This document shows, in pieces, positions 48,800-61,547 of a stretch of 64,000 nucleotides of DNA. The stretch spans positions 39,998,001-40,062,000 of the forward strand of contig NC_083379.1 of NCBI RefSeq assembly GCF_031755915.1, in the 5' to 3' direction. The translations under genes were made by a program, and so were the position numbers. Under the pieces are notes generated by a model, which was given only the letters and a program-made list of their open reading frames with translations, ran no database searches and was not told the origin of the DNA. The stretch comes from Ziziphus jujuba (taxonomy: Eukaryota; Streptophyta; Magnoliopsida; Rosales; Rhamnaceae). Every line of letters starts with the position of its first letter. Within the stretch, counting starts at the first letter, position 1.

Positions 48800-51700
48800 T
48801 ACTGAGGGGCTTCGTGAGCAGGTCTGCAAGCTAATCAGTTTTTGAAACATGGGAGACCCGAAGACTTCCTTTAGCAACTTGATCACGCACAAAATGGAAG
48901 TCTATACTAACATGTTGCATGCGTGAGTGAAGTTTGGGGTTTGCACACACATAGGTAGCACTTAAATTGTCACAATAGATGGTGGGAACAGTGCTTAAGC
49001 TGACACCAAGCTCATGAAGGAGAGAAACCAGCCAACGGAGTTTAGATGCAGTGTGAGCAATAGATTGGTACTTAGCCTCAGTGGACGACCGAGAAACAGA
49101 TTTTTGTTTCTTTGATGACCACAAAATCGGGTTCCTTCCTAGAAACACTATATATGCCGTGGTTGAGGTGCAGTCATCCCTGTTACCAGCCCAGTCGGCA
49201 TCTGAGAACGCATGAAGATTCAGAGGAGAGTCTTTGTGAAGAGCTAAGCCATGATGTTGAGTGCCGTTGAGATAACAGAGGAGACGCCTAGCCACAACCC
49301 AATGAACCTGAGTTGGACAGTGCATAAACTGGGAGAGTTTATTAACACTATAAGCAATATCTGGCCTTGTTATCAACAGATATCAGAAGGAATCAATAAG
49401 CTTTCGGTACTCAGTTGGGGAGTCAAGCGGCCTACCATCATGAAGAGACAAACTAGTGTTTGCAACCATAGGAGTCAGACAAGGTTTGGAGTCAAGCATC
49501 TTCATAGAGGCCAAAAGATCAAAGATATATTTCTATTGAGATAAGAGAACACCTGTAGATATGGGAAGAACTTGAATCCCAAGAAAGTAATGCAGGGACC
49601 CAAGATCCTTAAGAGAAAACTTATTTGACAAAGCCTTGACAAAGGCAGAAAGAAGAGTGGAGTTGTTGCCTGTCAAAATTATGTCATCGACATAAACAAG
49701 TAAATAAAGAGTGAGGTCGTTGCTGCGATAGACAAATAGGGAAGTATCCTCATAAGAATTTTTGAAACCAAATTGAATGAGAAACACCTTGAGGCCTCTG
49801 TACCACGCACGAGGAGCCTATTTGAGGCCATAGAGAGCTTTGTGTAGTCGGCAAACATGGTTTGGCTTGGTCTGATCAATGAACCCAGGTGATTGTGTCA
49901 TGAACACTTCTTCTTGAAGGATTCTATTGAGAAAGGCGTTATTAACATCAAGTTGCTGAACGGGCCAATTTTGAGAGAGTGCTAGGCAAATGACAGTGCG
50001 TACAATAGCAGGCTTTATAACAGGACTGAAGGTGTCGAAATAATCGATGCCCGATCGTTGATGAAAGCCTTTGGCGACAAGACGGGACTTGTGTTTTTGA
50101 AGAGAACCATCAGAATGTGCAAAAAACCCACTTACAGCCAATTAGATTTTGGGTAGAATCAGGTGGAACAAGGGTCCAGTTATTGTTCTTGAGCAAAGCT
50201 TGATATTCAGTTTGCATGGCATCTCGCCAAGCAGGAATTGCCAGGCTTGTTTTGCAGTTTTAGGCTCACTGAGGGTGGTAACAGAAACAGCAAAAAAATA
50301 TGGCAGTATTTTTGGCTTGAAAATCTGATTTAATGATCTCGTGTGCATTGCATGGGTACGAGTATTAAATGGAGGGGAAGGAACCAATGGAAATGGTGAA
50401 GCTGTGAGAGAGTCCCGAGCAGTAGGGTTGTCTTCTTACCGAGTGTCACATGAGGATGGAGTAGATGAATGCACGGGTAACGGTGAAGTACATATGGTTC
50501 TATTTCCAAGGGATAGAGAATGTGAATTTGGAGATAAAGTTGTCATAGGAGATGAATTGTGTGGTGTAGGGGATATAGAGTGTGGTGGAACACGTGAAGA
50601 TTGGAAAGGAAATAAGGTATCAGTGGAGAAGTGATGATGTGATGGGATTGAAGTGGGAGTGGGTAGAGATGAATTATTGGCTTTTAGTTGTTGCATAAAA
50701 GGAAATTCATTTTCTACAAAGATAACATCACATGAAGAATAATTTTTTTTTGTCTTGACATCCAAACATTTATATCCACTTTGATTAGATAGTGGGCCAA
50801 GATACACACATGGATGAGAGAGAGGTTCAAGTTAGGAGTTTGTGTAAGGCTTGAGCCAGGGAAAACATAAACAGCCAAATGTGCGAATAGAATTAAAATT
50901 TGGTGATTTCTGAAAAAGAATTTCAAACGGGGATTTATTTTCTAAGGATGGAGTAGTTAATCTATTAACTAAGTAAGTGGCGGTTTGAAAAGCAAAGGAC
51001 CAAAATTCTGTAGGAATATTAGCTTGAGATAATAAAAACATGCTAGTTTCACGAATGTGCCTGTGCCTAAGTTTTGCATATCTAGTTTATTGTGGAGTGT
51101 AGGGTGTGGTAAAAAAATGACTAATACCATTGATTTCAAAAAATGATTTAAGTTTAATAAATTCACCTCCATTATCAGAGTAAAAACAAATTAATGGCAA
51201 TTGAAAATATTTTTCTACAATAGCTTTGAATTTAATAAAAACCGAGGACACATCAGATTTGTGCATAATAGGAAATAACCGTGTGTACTTAGAAAAATGA
51301 TCTACAAAAATGACATAAAACCTAAAACCATCATAAGAGGAAACAGATAAGGGTCCCCAAACCTCATAATACATTAACTGCAAAGGTTGAGAACCAGAAA
51401 GGGAAGACAAACCAAAAGGAAGACGATGGGATTTATTGCAAAAACAAGATGAACAAGTAAATTTAGCAGTGTTGGAGACAGGAAGAGAATACTTGTAGAT
51501 AATATGACGGAGAGTTTTGAGAGCAGGATGACCAAGCCGTTGACGCCATTGGTGAAGGCTTGTCTTGACACTGGTATAGGCAGCAGGTGTGGGATGAGAG
51601 GAAGGAGCACCCAGCCAATCATAAACTCCATGTTTAAGTGGTCCTTTGAGAAGACGAGTACCCATCTGGAGATCCTTCACAACAAAGTAAGTAGGAAAGA

Positions 51701-52970
51701 ATTCAATAGAGGCGTTATTAGTTTGACAAAATTTTGACACAGCAAGTAAATTTCTTGCTATGGCAGGAACACATAAGACATTCGTGAGAGAAAAAAATTT
51801 AAAGGGAAAGGATAAAGAAGTAGAGCCAGTATGTGTGATACCCAATTTGTTACCATTACCAACAGAGATCTCTTCAGTGCCATCATAGTCAAAATGAAGA
51901 GATAAAGTCTGAAAATCTTGCACTATTTGATGCGAAGCACCTGAGTCTAATAGCCAAGGTTGAGGTGGACTGGTAGGAGCAGAACCCAAAACAGATGTGG
52001 AATGAAAAGCATGAGAAGCAGGTGGAGTGAAAGTAGGGGGTACTTGCTGCTTAGGTTTGAATGTCCACTGATGTTTGAAGGGAGGACAAAAGCGTGTAGA
52101 ATGATCTTGGGTTGCGCACAGCTGACAACGACCCTTGTAGGCAGGGAGAGAGGAGGTGGACAGGTGGTGACGTTGGAGAACAAAAGAAGCACGAGGTGGT
52201 CGATATGGTTTTGGTGACCCAACCCGAGGAGCAAAAAGGCCAGGGAGAGGCATACGTTGAATAGCATGTGCTGTAATCGTGGTGTTGTGAGGTTGTGTGT
52301 CCATTTGTTTAATATAATTGTCATGCTCTGTTAATTTCTCAGGTAATTCTTCAAAACTGATAGAAGAATTGCGGGTACGAAATGCTGCAGAAATACTCTC
52401 AAAGGTAGTAGAGAGACCATTAAGAATATATAGAGTAGGATCATCTTCACTCACCGGGTGATCTAAAAGGTGGAGTTCATCTGCTGCACTTTTAACATCA
52501 TTAAGATACTCCAAGATAGATCGAGTACCTTGTGGTTTAAGAAGCCTTTCCCTGATTCGCAGAAGACGAGAGCGGGATGGTTTTGCAAAAGCTATGGAAA
52601 GTCGATCCCAGGCATCTTTAGATGTTTCAGAAGTGGCCACAATCTGATGAACTTCAGGAGAGAGAGAAGCCAGCAGCGTACCAAGCAAAAGAGAATCCTA
52701 GTGAATCTAAAAGGAATAGTTAGGATTTGGAGATTGATTAGAAAGAATCGGCAACGGACATGGAAGATTGTCATTGACAAAACCATAGAGATCATAACCT
52801 GTGAGAAGCACATCAAACTGCTTATGCCATGGAAAGTAGGAGCTATCAGTGAGTTTGAGAAGGACCTGTATTGCCACGTTAATAACCACAAGAACACGGC
52901 TTGAGAGAGATGGCTCATTAGAGACAGAAGAAGGAGCAACTGTGGAGGTAGAAATCGGTGAAGAAGCCAT
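48800..52970 (-). pseudogene. Copia gag-pol, unit 2 copy, several stops
   Basis: Gag starts at 52970 (MASSPIST...) and stops after the NPNYSF segment near 52707. A long frame of 533 codons (52688-51087) then carries gag, the CCHC knuckle CQLCATQDHSTRFC, protease LLDSGASHQ, the GAG-pre-integrase H-H-C-C motif with CSSCFC, and the integrase core up to SDNGGEF. Stops follow at 51087 and at ALYGLK-stop (49818). RT with YVDD (about 49690) and RNase H with SDADWAGNRDD (about 49200) follow. Better preserved than unit 1 but not autonomous. Confidence 0.9.
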
Positions 52971-53037
52971 GAGAAGGATGAAGATGGATCGAAAAATTTT
53001 ATTTATTTTTTTTTTTTTGGCTGGAGCTCTGATACCA

Positions 53038-53226
53038 TATAAAAGATGACAGATGTATGTAGAGTTATCGTATTATTGAAGTTAAGCCACAGTTAAATAC
53101 AAGTTTATGATACAGATAAACTAAAGAATCCTATTACATCACAATAGCTAGGATAAATATTAATAATAACAGTATATATCTTATACAACTGTACATATCA
53201 TGTACAACAAAACTAGTTACTTAACA
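53038..53226 (-). repeat. 5' LTR of the unit 2 Copia element, with empty solo-LTR site
   Basis: 189 bp adjoining the tRNA-Met primer site. It contains the uninterrupted GTTAT target (53064-53068) that the 3,020-bp LTR used in unit 1. Confidence 0.9.
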
Positions 53227-53390
53227 AGTGACAGTTCAACTGAAAGCAGATTACAATCAATGGAGTAATTAATTAAAGACGACAATTAAACCACCCAAAC
53301 AACCCCAATTACATCCTTAAATTGTAAAAATTGCTAAACATAAATAGCTTTAGCATGAAGAACATGACCAACTACCTCCTTTTCCTCCTA

Positions 53391-54092
53391 CTACTTTAAA
53401 CGTTCATATTGTTTGTCTTCATCAATATCATGCTTGAAAAAACAGCAAAAGGAAAAGTCTAGGTGACCCAAACCAATGACCACCATAGCTAATAAGAGAA
53501 ACAGAATCGCTGTCAATTCTCTATCCACTAAAGTTAATCCACTGACTACTTGTGTGTGGATATCTTCATTCTTCACGTCGAACCATGGAAATATGGGGGT
53601 TTGGAATGCAGGATCAAAGAAGTTATCAACACCATGGATAATCAAACCTCCATCATTTTAAAGATTCCATTTGGTAACTTTGACTCCATTGAGGGATGTG
53701 CATTTGTTGTTTGGTAGGTTGGTAACAACCAGAGGATGACCAAGAAGCAGAGTATCAATTTTGGAACCATGAGGAAGTGAACCCAAGTCCTCACTCTCGA
53801 GCTTCTGAGGCACAACATGTTAGTGGCGGCTGTGCATATTTAGAGGAGAAGAATGCATGGTCGGGACGACAAAGGACAGTGAGCGTGGAATTGCCGGACA
53901 ACCATAGGGAAACATAGTGAGTGTTGAAGAAGATCATGGACATTGCATGATAGCCTTTGTCAGAGAGAGCTTTTGATACCATTGCCATTTTGATGCCATT
54001 GCCACATTGAAGTTGTTGTTGTTACCTTCAGCTTGGTTTGAGAGAAGAACCACCAAAACAAGAATGCAAAAGAACACCGATTTGGATGCCAT
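53391..54092 (-). pseudogene. FAS1-domain pseudogene, unit 2 (right of Copia)
   Basis: Counterpart of 32893-33549. A signal peptide from 54092 is followed by a frameshift after the MASKW region (about 53990), then MSMIFFNTHYVSL, another shift at PPLT (about 53820), a TAA before NDGGLIIHG (about 53657), and a C-terminal hydrophobic segment. The tail is longer than in unit 1, ending FKHDIDEDKQYERLK at 53391. The same breaks as unit 1 show it was already a pseudogene. Confidence 0.86.
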
Positions 54093-54589
54093 AGGAAGCT
54101 TAGCTTCAAGATTAATGCAACGAAAAAGCAAGACTGAAAGAAATTTTGTAGGAAAGGATGTGAGAGTCTAACTTAGAAACAGGGCAAATATATATATATA
54201 TATATATATGGGACTCTCAATTTTGGAAACTTATAGTACAAGTAACATTATTATTGGTGTTAGAGTTCTATTGGACTCACAATGTTGAAAATTACTAAAA
54301 TGTCAGAGTCCAAATGATTTATATATGTGTGTATGTGTGTATTATACCTCAAAGAAGTCAAATGCCTAGGCACTGGCTTGTTCTATTTGCACGTTGCCAA
54401 TACTAAATTAAACATCAAATTGGATTAGAGAGACCAATTACCAAACCAGATGGAACTTTCTTTACTTTCCACTTAAAACAGACTTCAGATTTTTGCTAAA
54501 CTCAGACTGATTTATCTAGGCTTTTATATATATAAAAAATTTTATTTTATTAGTTGAAAAATTACTATATATAATATAAATATGGATAT

Positions 54590-57028
54590 TATAAGATATA
54601 TAATGAACTAATGACATTTTATTTTACCCCGTTACTTGATAGAGTTACCAAAAGTATACATTTTCAACAAGAACTAATTGAATTTTAATTTGGCTGATTT
54701 ACAAACATAAGGAAGCAAGTAATTCCAATTTGGTAGTAAAGGGATGCGATAGAGAAATAGAAGAAAGCAATAATGTCTCAGCAGAAATTGGACATATAAA
54801 GTACTTTTAAGCAAGGTTCAAAAAATCGATATCGATGTAAATATCAAGAGTTTAAAATATATAAATATCAGAAAATAACGAATATCGATAAAAAGTTATA
54901 AAAAATAATGGAAATTTTTTTTAAAAGTGAAAATTTTTATTGAAACTTTAGAATTAGCTTATTTAACCCATTGATTATCAAATCGATTATAAAACTTGCT
55001 AAAATATTGAATGGATGTTATATTATTCTTAGTGAATTGATTTATAATAAGCATTAATGATCGTAGATGAATTATTATTAATAAAAATATATCAAAAAAT
55101 ACATATATGATAAAATTATTTATTAACTAAAAATAATTACATTGTAGTTCATAAATGTCATCTTAATACCACATAAAACTTCTTAGTGGTTGAAAATCAT
55201 CGGTTTTTTCCTAATTTTGATTTTGAGATGTAAAATGTGAGAAGTATATATGAAAAGATATATCTCCCTGATAATTTTGCATATAATTATTAATATGCCA
55301 ACTATATGGATCTTGTATTATTGGTTGACTATGTGCATAACTACTATTCTCTGATGGTTGAGTTTGAGATGTTAACCATGAGTTGCTACTTGATGACATT
55401 CCATACATATCCATTGAACAAGGATTATAAAAATGACTTTCAACGCCTCATAGAAATTGAATCTTTTTCTTATTGTGACATCTCCATTATAGATTTTTTT
55501 TTTTTTTACGTATATAGTCTTTTCCAATAGCATCGAGTCCTTGACCTGTATCTCTACTCCCATGATCTTCATCTTATGTTGCATGTGTGGAATAATATTC
55601 ACCAGTAAATTGGCTTAATCCAACTTATTGATTTGGTAATTTCCTTTGGCCACTACCTTTTCTAACTTCTAATATATATAATTTATTGAAGTTATCTTCA
55701 TCACCACTAGAGTTAGAATGACTACTAAGAGTCTCAAATTGTGAATGCGTACCACTTGATGGAGCTGAAGTACTAGTAATTCTAGTTTGCTCTCTCATAA
55801 GCCTTTAAAATGAATTACCACTACTATAATTTACTTCTTCAGCAATCACTTTTTGAACATTTATTCCCTCTTTTTCAGCTTGTTGAGCAATGTTTGGATC
55901 AGGATTCCCTGAGTCTTATATTGTGAATGTGGACCACCTGATGGATCTGAAACACTAGTAGTTTTAGTTGGCTCTCTTATAAGCTTTTGAAATGAATCAC
56001 CACTACTAGAATTTACTTCTTTAGCAATCACTTTTTGAACATTTATTCCCTCTTTTTCAGCTTGTTGAGCAATCTTTGGATAAGGATTCCTATCATGTTC
56101 ATCCATTGGTACATTTGATTGCCCTCTTCATCATCATCATCTTTCATTATAGTTTCAAATATTAAGATTTCCAAGGTTTAAAAATATAATCCACAATCTT
56201 TGTATTTTTGCTTTATCAATATTTAATAAATAAGTAGAACTTATTAATATTATTCAATTCAATTCATTCTATTTTGCTTATATCACTAAATGTCTAAAAA
56301 GCAATTAAAAGGTAAAAAAATTATCAATGAAGTTAATTTGATAAAAAGTCAATAATATTTATGAATTTTTTTAAAACATTAAATAAATATAGGATATTTT
56401 AGAAATTTCAGTGGAAATTTTGGAAATTTCCATGAAAATTATAGATTTTTTAACTAAATCATTAAGGATTTGATGTAGATATTTTATGTAAATTTCCATG
56501 GAAATTTGTCAAAATTTCAAAAATTTCAATGGATATTATGGAAATTCTATCAATTTTCATCTCGAACTTAAATTTTATTTCAACCCCTTCAAAAAATAAA
56601 AATATCGAAGAAATATCGTATATTTTAAACCTTTCTTTTAAGAAGTATTGCTTTGATATCATCACAAGTAAGGGAAAACTACTCATCAAGATCATCACCA
56701 CGGTCACGAAACCTCAAAAAACAACATATACAAAATCTTCATTTGCCTTAATGACACTACCTTTTCTAGTTGCCTTGTCCACTTTATGCTCCTTAATGAT
56801 AATGTCCAATATCCTGTCTGCTTCTTGTTGTAGCTTCACAAGTTTAGGCCTCAATCCATTGAATGGATGAAACAAATATATAGAAGGAAAAAGATCTTCT
56901 ACAACAAAACCTCCTGCAGCTTTTGCAATTTCCATCATAACCGATATGAATTTTTCTTGTTCTTTGCATCACTTGCCTTTAAGGAAGGAAATGAAGAGCA
57001 TTTTGAAGGCAGGTAAGTAGAACTCCAT
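54590..57028 (-). pseudogene. P450 exon 1 remnant with hAT-type insertion, unit 2
   Basis: Exon pieces at 57028-56643 have the same fusion of N-terminus to mid-exon sequence as unit 1. The frame here from MMEIAKAAGGFVVEDLFPS through IKEHKVDKATRKGS is slightly better kept (56938-56714), before a stop after EDFVYVVF. Intron-like sequence at 54590-54803 lies beyond the transposon. Exon 2 is absent. Confidence 0.85.
54812..56634 (-). mobile_element. hAT-like DNA transposon (1,823 bp), unit 2 copy
   Basis: Perfect 8-bp target duplication CTTTTAAG at 54804-54811 and 56635-56642. The left end is CAAGGTTCAAAA and the right end AAACCTTT (one base off the unit 1 end). The 182-bp internal tandem duplication is present (55732 and 55914). 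One minus-strand frame (56106-55861) reads acidic, Ser-rich protein without a recognised domain. Same insertion event as 34265-36116. Confidence 0.78.
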
Positions 57029-57336
57029 GAACAAAAGTATATAGTGGTTCAGTTTGCTTGTCTAATCGATTGGTATAAAAACACCAAAAATAAGGGACCC
57101 ATATAGGACAAGGTACTTGCCTCCACGCATATATTCTTAAAAAAATCATACACCAAATGAATTCAGTACCCTTACCCTTGTCACCATTATTAATGATAAA
57201 TTAACAATATCTTCTTTGCTAGTACTTTCAAGACCAAATGTAACTATTGAATCTAAAATAAGTATCATTTTGTGGTATGAAAATGAAAATTAATGAAAAC
57301 TACAAGAAACTTGCAATTGCCACAAAGCAATAAACT

Positions 57337-57389
57337 AGAAAGAGGAAGGAAGTGAAGAGGATTTTGAAGAAAGGTAAATGGAGCTCCAT
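57337..57389 (-). pseudogene. Stub of the deleted P450, N-terminal codons only
   Basis: Only the first 15-18 codons (MELHLPS...) of the P450 matching 37218-39557 remain. They join at about 57337 to the spacer that in unit 1 lies beyond the gene's 3' end. The breakpoints in unit 1 coordinates are about 36832 and 39508, giving a deletion of about 2.68 kb. Confidence 0.85.
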
Positions 57390-57394
57390 GAACA

Positions 57395-59110
57395 AAGTAT
57401 AATGAGCTTTGTGTGTTCCAACTTGAAACTAAGTCTGTGTTGGTTCTCCAAAATGCAATGTTCACAAAAGTCTAATATGCTGATTTTGTTCTTGCCTAAT
57501 AGACCCTGTTTGTTCAATTCTCGCAAAGCTTTTTCACTGATGTGAGCTAACCTTCTATGCCATAGTTGACTTTCATCCTGATTTGTAGTCATTGTAGTAG
57601 CACTCATACTAATCACAGTTTGTCCTTCTAACATATATAAACTATTCCTCTTTATTCCCGTCATAACAGTAAGAGCACCTCTTGAGATTTTCATTGTACC
57701 GCTCTCTAGTTTACATGTGTACCCTGAGTCATCTAAAACTCCAACTGAAATCAAATTTTTATAAAGTTCTGATACATGCCTTACATTGCTCAATGTCTTA
57801 ACTACTCCATCAGACATCTTGGTTGTGATATTTCCGATATAGTGACATTACATGCCATGTCGTTACCTAGTAAAACCTGTCCACCATTAAAATTTCTATG
57901 CTACTGAACCAATCAACTTTTGGGCATAAACGGAAAGTGCACTCAGAATCCGGAGTCCATTCTTAACTAGTCTGTTCACATGAGACATTCAGTACTTCTC
58001 CAATCTCATCTTCATTGCCCACTACTACAACATCTCCACTTTCAGATTGCTTTTCTCTATTTTCTTTATTTCTTCTTTTGTAACAATCCTTAATAAGATG
58101 ACCCTTTCTTTGACAATAATAACATTTCGTTTTGTCTAGTCCTCCACTTAGATCTAGACTTTCCTCTAGATTTTTCTCTGTCTTTATCGTTATAACTGTT
58201 AGAATTTCTATAAGAACCTCTTCCTCAGTAACAAGTCTCTCTCCAATTGAGTTTTCTTTCTTCTCAATTTTCATCTCAAGTTCTTTAGATTTAATGGCAC
58301 TTATTACAACATCTGTTATGAGAACCTCTATCCCATATTTGATAACATTTCTCACATCCTTGTAGCTATTAGGAATTTATAAGCGCTTATCTGTAAATTT
58401 TTCATTACAGTTTGCCTAATCCAATGCCAATGCCAATCTATTAAATTCATCAAGGTTCTCATTTAAGTCCTTTGAAGCATTCATTCTAAAGCCAAAGAAC
58501 TTTTCTAGCAGATATATTTTATTTGGAAGAGATTTAACCAAATATAACTGTTCCAGCATTTTTTAGATTGAAAAGGCAGTTTTTGGGTCATTTACGTTTC
58601 TTAGAACACTGTCAGATAGATGAAGAATTATGGTGCCATGGACTATCTCATCCATGTCTTTCCTTTGTTCTTCATTCAGGCTTTGAGAGTATAAATCATC
58701 CAGAGCGTTGGCAACTTTTTGTTGTACTAGAACGGCTTTCATCTTGTGCCTCCATAGAAGAAAGTCCCCTTTCCCATTGAAGACTTCTAGCTCAACCCTT
58801 GTGGATCCCATCAAGAAAGTTTCTCTTAGTAATTCTTTTAAACAAAAGATAGGCGAATTTCTTTCTTTGGCCATTGATCAGAAACAAAAGCTCTGATACC
58901 ATTGTTATGACTATATGCAGCACAGAAACAGTAAGTAAAGTAAAAATAATAATAATAATAATAAAAAAAAAGAATCAACACACACGATTTACGAGGTTCA
59001 ATTCAAAAATTGAATCTATGTCCTCAGTGAACTCCATCCAAGAAGTTCCTGCACTATAAAATTCAGTTTGTACACGAATAGCTCTTTTTCTGGTTCATAC
59101 ATGTTTTTTA
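57395..59110 (-). mobile_element. TNT1-type Copia remnant: LTR, PBS, gag and start of pol
   Basis: A perfect primer-binding site (TGGTATCAGAGC on the minus strand, 58890-58901) lies one base from an LTR that starts at 58903 and runs to roughly 59110-59150, outer end unclear. Gag starts at 58874 (MAKERNSPIF, LRETFLMGSTRVELEVFNGK-like region). The CCHC knuckle CYYCQRKGHLIKDC is near 58100. Protease is largely degenerate, and the GAG-pre-integrase segment (LWHRRLAHISEKAL, DFCEHCIL) at 57817-57420 is cut where it meets the P450 stub. Frameshifts and stops break gag. RT, RNase H and the 3' LTR are missing. Confidence 0.85.
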
Positions 59111-59155
59111 AAACCCATAAACCACACTAAGGTCCCTTGTAATTATTATTATTGG

Positions 59156-59419
59156 TTAAAAAATTAATATGGATATTATAAGACAATGAACTAATAGCAT
59201 GTCATTTTACCCTGTTAAATGAAAATACACTGAAAAGATGATGCAAAGATACAGAAGGAAACAGATCTTCAACGTCAAAACCTCCAGCAGCTTTTGCAAT
59301 TTCCATCACAACCTATACACAATTTTCTGGTTCTTCGCATTTCGTTCCATTTCGTACCAAAGGCTGCCTTTAAGGAACGAAATGAAGAGCATTTGGAAGG
59401 AAGGTAAGTAAAACTCCAT
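59156..59419 (-). pseudogene. P450 exon 1 stub, third copy of the fused remnant
   Basis: From MEFYLPSFQML (59419) it passes directly into the mid-exon region around AAFGTKW (about 59365), then AGGFDVEDLFPS in broken frames to about 59240. It shows the same internal joint as the stubs at 36520 and 57028. Intron-like sequence continues to about 59156. No exon 2. Confidence 0.8.
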
Positions 59420-59921
59420 GAACAAAAGTATATAGTGGCTCGATTTGTTTGTGTAATTGGTTGGCATAATTACACAAAAAATAAGGGACCCATACAGGAA
59501 AAAAAACTTGCCTCCACACAAATATTCTTAAAACAATCATGCACCAAATGAACTCAGTACTCATACCCTTGTCACCATTATTAATGATAAATGAACAATA
59601 TCTTCCTTGGCTAGTACTTTCGAACACCTAATGCAACTATTGAATCTAAAATAAGTATTGTTTTGTGGCATGAAAGTGGAAATTAACGAAACTACAAGAA
59701 ACATGCAATTGCCATAAAGCAATAAACTAGAGAATAGCATACCAGCAATTTCCAATCAAATATGCAAATGGAAAATTAAGCATTCACAGCATAGCTTATT
59801 GGCAATGTTATATATTAACTGTTTCTCTTCCAAATCCCAGGTCCTAACATGTATAAACGAAAAAAGAAACAACTTCTTAATAAGTTTTCCCCACGGGAAA
59901 ATTTTCTACAAGTGAATTTCA
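59420..59921. other. Intergenic, repeated spacer before P450-8
   Basis: 59420-59740 matches the spacers at 36521-36832 and 57029-57335 ('acaaaagtatatagtgg', 'taagggacccata'). 59741-59921 is the 3' flank of P450-8 and matches 37060-37217. No gene is seen. Confidence 0.6.
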
Positions 59922-61547
59922 TTAAGGATGATAAGCGATGGGAATCAAAAGCAGGTCTTCTTTTCTTCTGACAGTAATGCCAAAGCTCTCAGTCATGTCT
60001 AGTTCTTCATGTTTCAATCCCTCTGGGAGTTTCCAATCAAAATGATACAGCAGCAATGCAAGTGGAAGCTCAACATTGATCATACCAAATGACACACCAG
60101 GGCACATTCTTCTTCCAGCACCAAATGGAACATACTCAAAATTTGTACCCTTGAAATCCACAGAGCTATCAACGAACCTCTCTGGATTGAAACTGTCAGG
60201 GTCAGTCCAATATTTAGGATCTCTTGCTATTGCATATGCATTTAATATCACCTTGGTTTTGATAGGAATCTCATAACCATTAATCTCACATCTTTCACTG
60301 CACTCTCTTGGAAGCAACAGAGGGAAAGGAGGGTGTAATCTCAAAACTTCTTTAATAACACACTTCAAATATTTCATCTCGTTAAGGCTCGTTTCATCGA
60401 CTGAACCTTTTTTGCTAAACACTCTCCTAACCTCTTCTTGTGCCTTCTTCATCACTTTTGGATGTTTTATCATTTCTGACATTCCCCAGTCTACAGCATT
60501 TGCTGATGTCTCACTCCCTCCAGAAAACATGTCCTGAAAAGTTTTTCTATACCATGTCAATTTTTATTGAAAGGTCTAATTTTGAAAAATGAACTATTTG
60601 GGAGGGGCGATTAATGAACTTCATTTACACAATTCAAATTTTATTTTCACCATGTTGATTTGCATACTTGGTAGTAACTCCATAACCCAGAATACTTATT
60701 TAGTTTAATGAAGGAGGATGAGAAAAAAGGATGAGCTCAGCTTAAGAAAGTGACAAACTATCACAAGAGTGAAAGCTCATCCATGGAAGAGGATGAATTT
60801 ATCCAAGGAAAGAATAAGCTAACCCTAATGAGGAGAAGTAATGCAATGTAGAAGAATTTGAGCTGAACCATTGTGAGGTATATATATATATATAGTTTAG
60901 TCAGGTAGGTTGAGAAGCTCGCTATAAGGAGTAAGAATATCTTTATAGAGGAAGAGGACAAACTCATCTAGAATATCTTTATAGAGGAAGAGGATAAACT
61001 CATCTAAGGATTAGCTCATCAACCAAAAAAGATAGTTAGATATAATAGTGAGATTGCTTGTTAAGAAGGAACTATCCATCTGCAATATCAGGGATAAAGG
61101 AATCCATAACCAGAACCACTCACACTAGCTTTCTGTTTCTGAACATTCCTCTGCTATAATCCATTACCATATATTTGTGCATCATTAATGTCCACAAATA
61201 CTTACTAAGAGTATACATTTTGAGCAAGAATTAAGTGAATTATAGTTTGACATGATTCACAAACATAAGGAAGCAATTAATTTCAATTCTGTAGTAAAGG
61301 TATTTTATAGAGACATAGGAAAAGCAATAATGTTCCAATAGAAAATTGAACATATGTAATACTTACAAAGAGTACTGCTTTGATGTTATCCAAAGTCAAG
61401 GAAAACTGATTATGATCTGGACCACCGCGGTCTTGAAACTTCAAAAGAACATCTACAAGATCTTCATCTGTCTTAATTACCCCATCCTTTCTTGTTTCCT
61501 TGTCCTCTTTGTGTTCCTTGATGATGATGTTCATTATCCTGTCAGAC
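59922..61547 (-). pseudogene. Cytochrome P450, CYP71 family (P450-8), exon 1 cut by Copia
   Basis: Exon 2 (60533-59922, 203 codons plus stop) is fully open. Its I-helix is SGGSETSANAVDW, followed by K-helix [20 protein letters not shown] and haem loop [11 protein letters not shown]. The intron is 60534-61366. The 3' part of exon 1 (61367 to about 61547) is open and reads MNIIIKEHKEDKETRKDG to NIKAVLF. Further upstream the gene is replaced at 61548 by the LTR of a Copia element in the same orientation. The missing first part of exon 1 may lie beyond the window. It carries the intact Trp codon that the copies at 19394 and 42911 have lost. Disrupted as it stands. Confidence 0.88.

Larger units (their letters stand above)
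48543..53226 (-). mobile_element. Ty1/Copia retrotransposon, unit 2 copy, structurally complete
   Basis: LTRs are at 48543-48732 and 53038-53226 (about 190 and 189 bp). A perfect TGGTATCAGAGC primer-binding site on the minus strand (53026-53037) directly abuts the 5' LTR. A polypurine tract (GCGGGGGAA) abuts the 3' LTR. The target duplication AGTGA is perfect at 48538-48542 and 53227-53231. The two LTRs differ at roughly ten sites, so the insertion is old and predates the segmental duplication. It lacks the solo LTR found in the unit 1 copy. Confidence 0.93.
39804..57640. repeat. Tandem segmental duplication, unit 2
   Basis: Second copy of 16531-39803. The join reads ...cttctaacacagaattgaaa, combining the Copia pol sequence seen at about 57640 with the block start seen at 16531. 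The two parents share only ACA at the break. Differences from unit 1: no 3-kb solo LTR, no TRIM spacer, a longer stretch at about 42325-42640, and loss of the P450 equivalent to 37218-39557. Positions 39804-41355 are intergenic. Confidence 0.92.
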
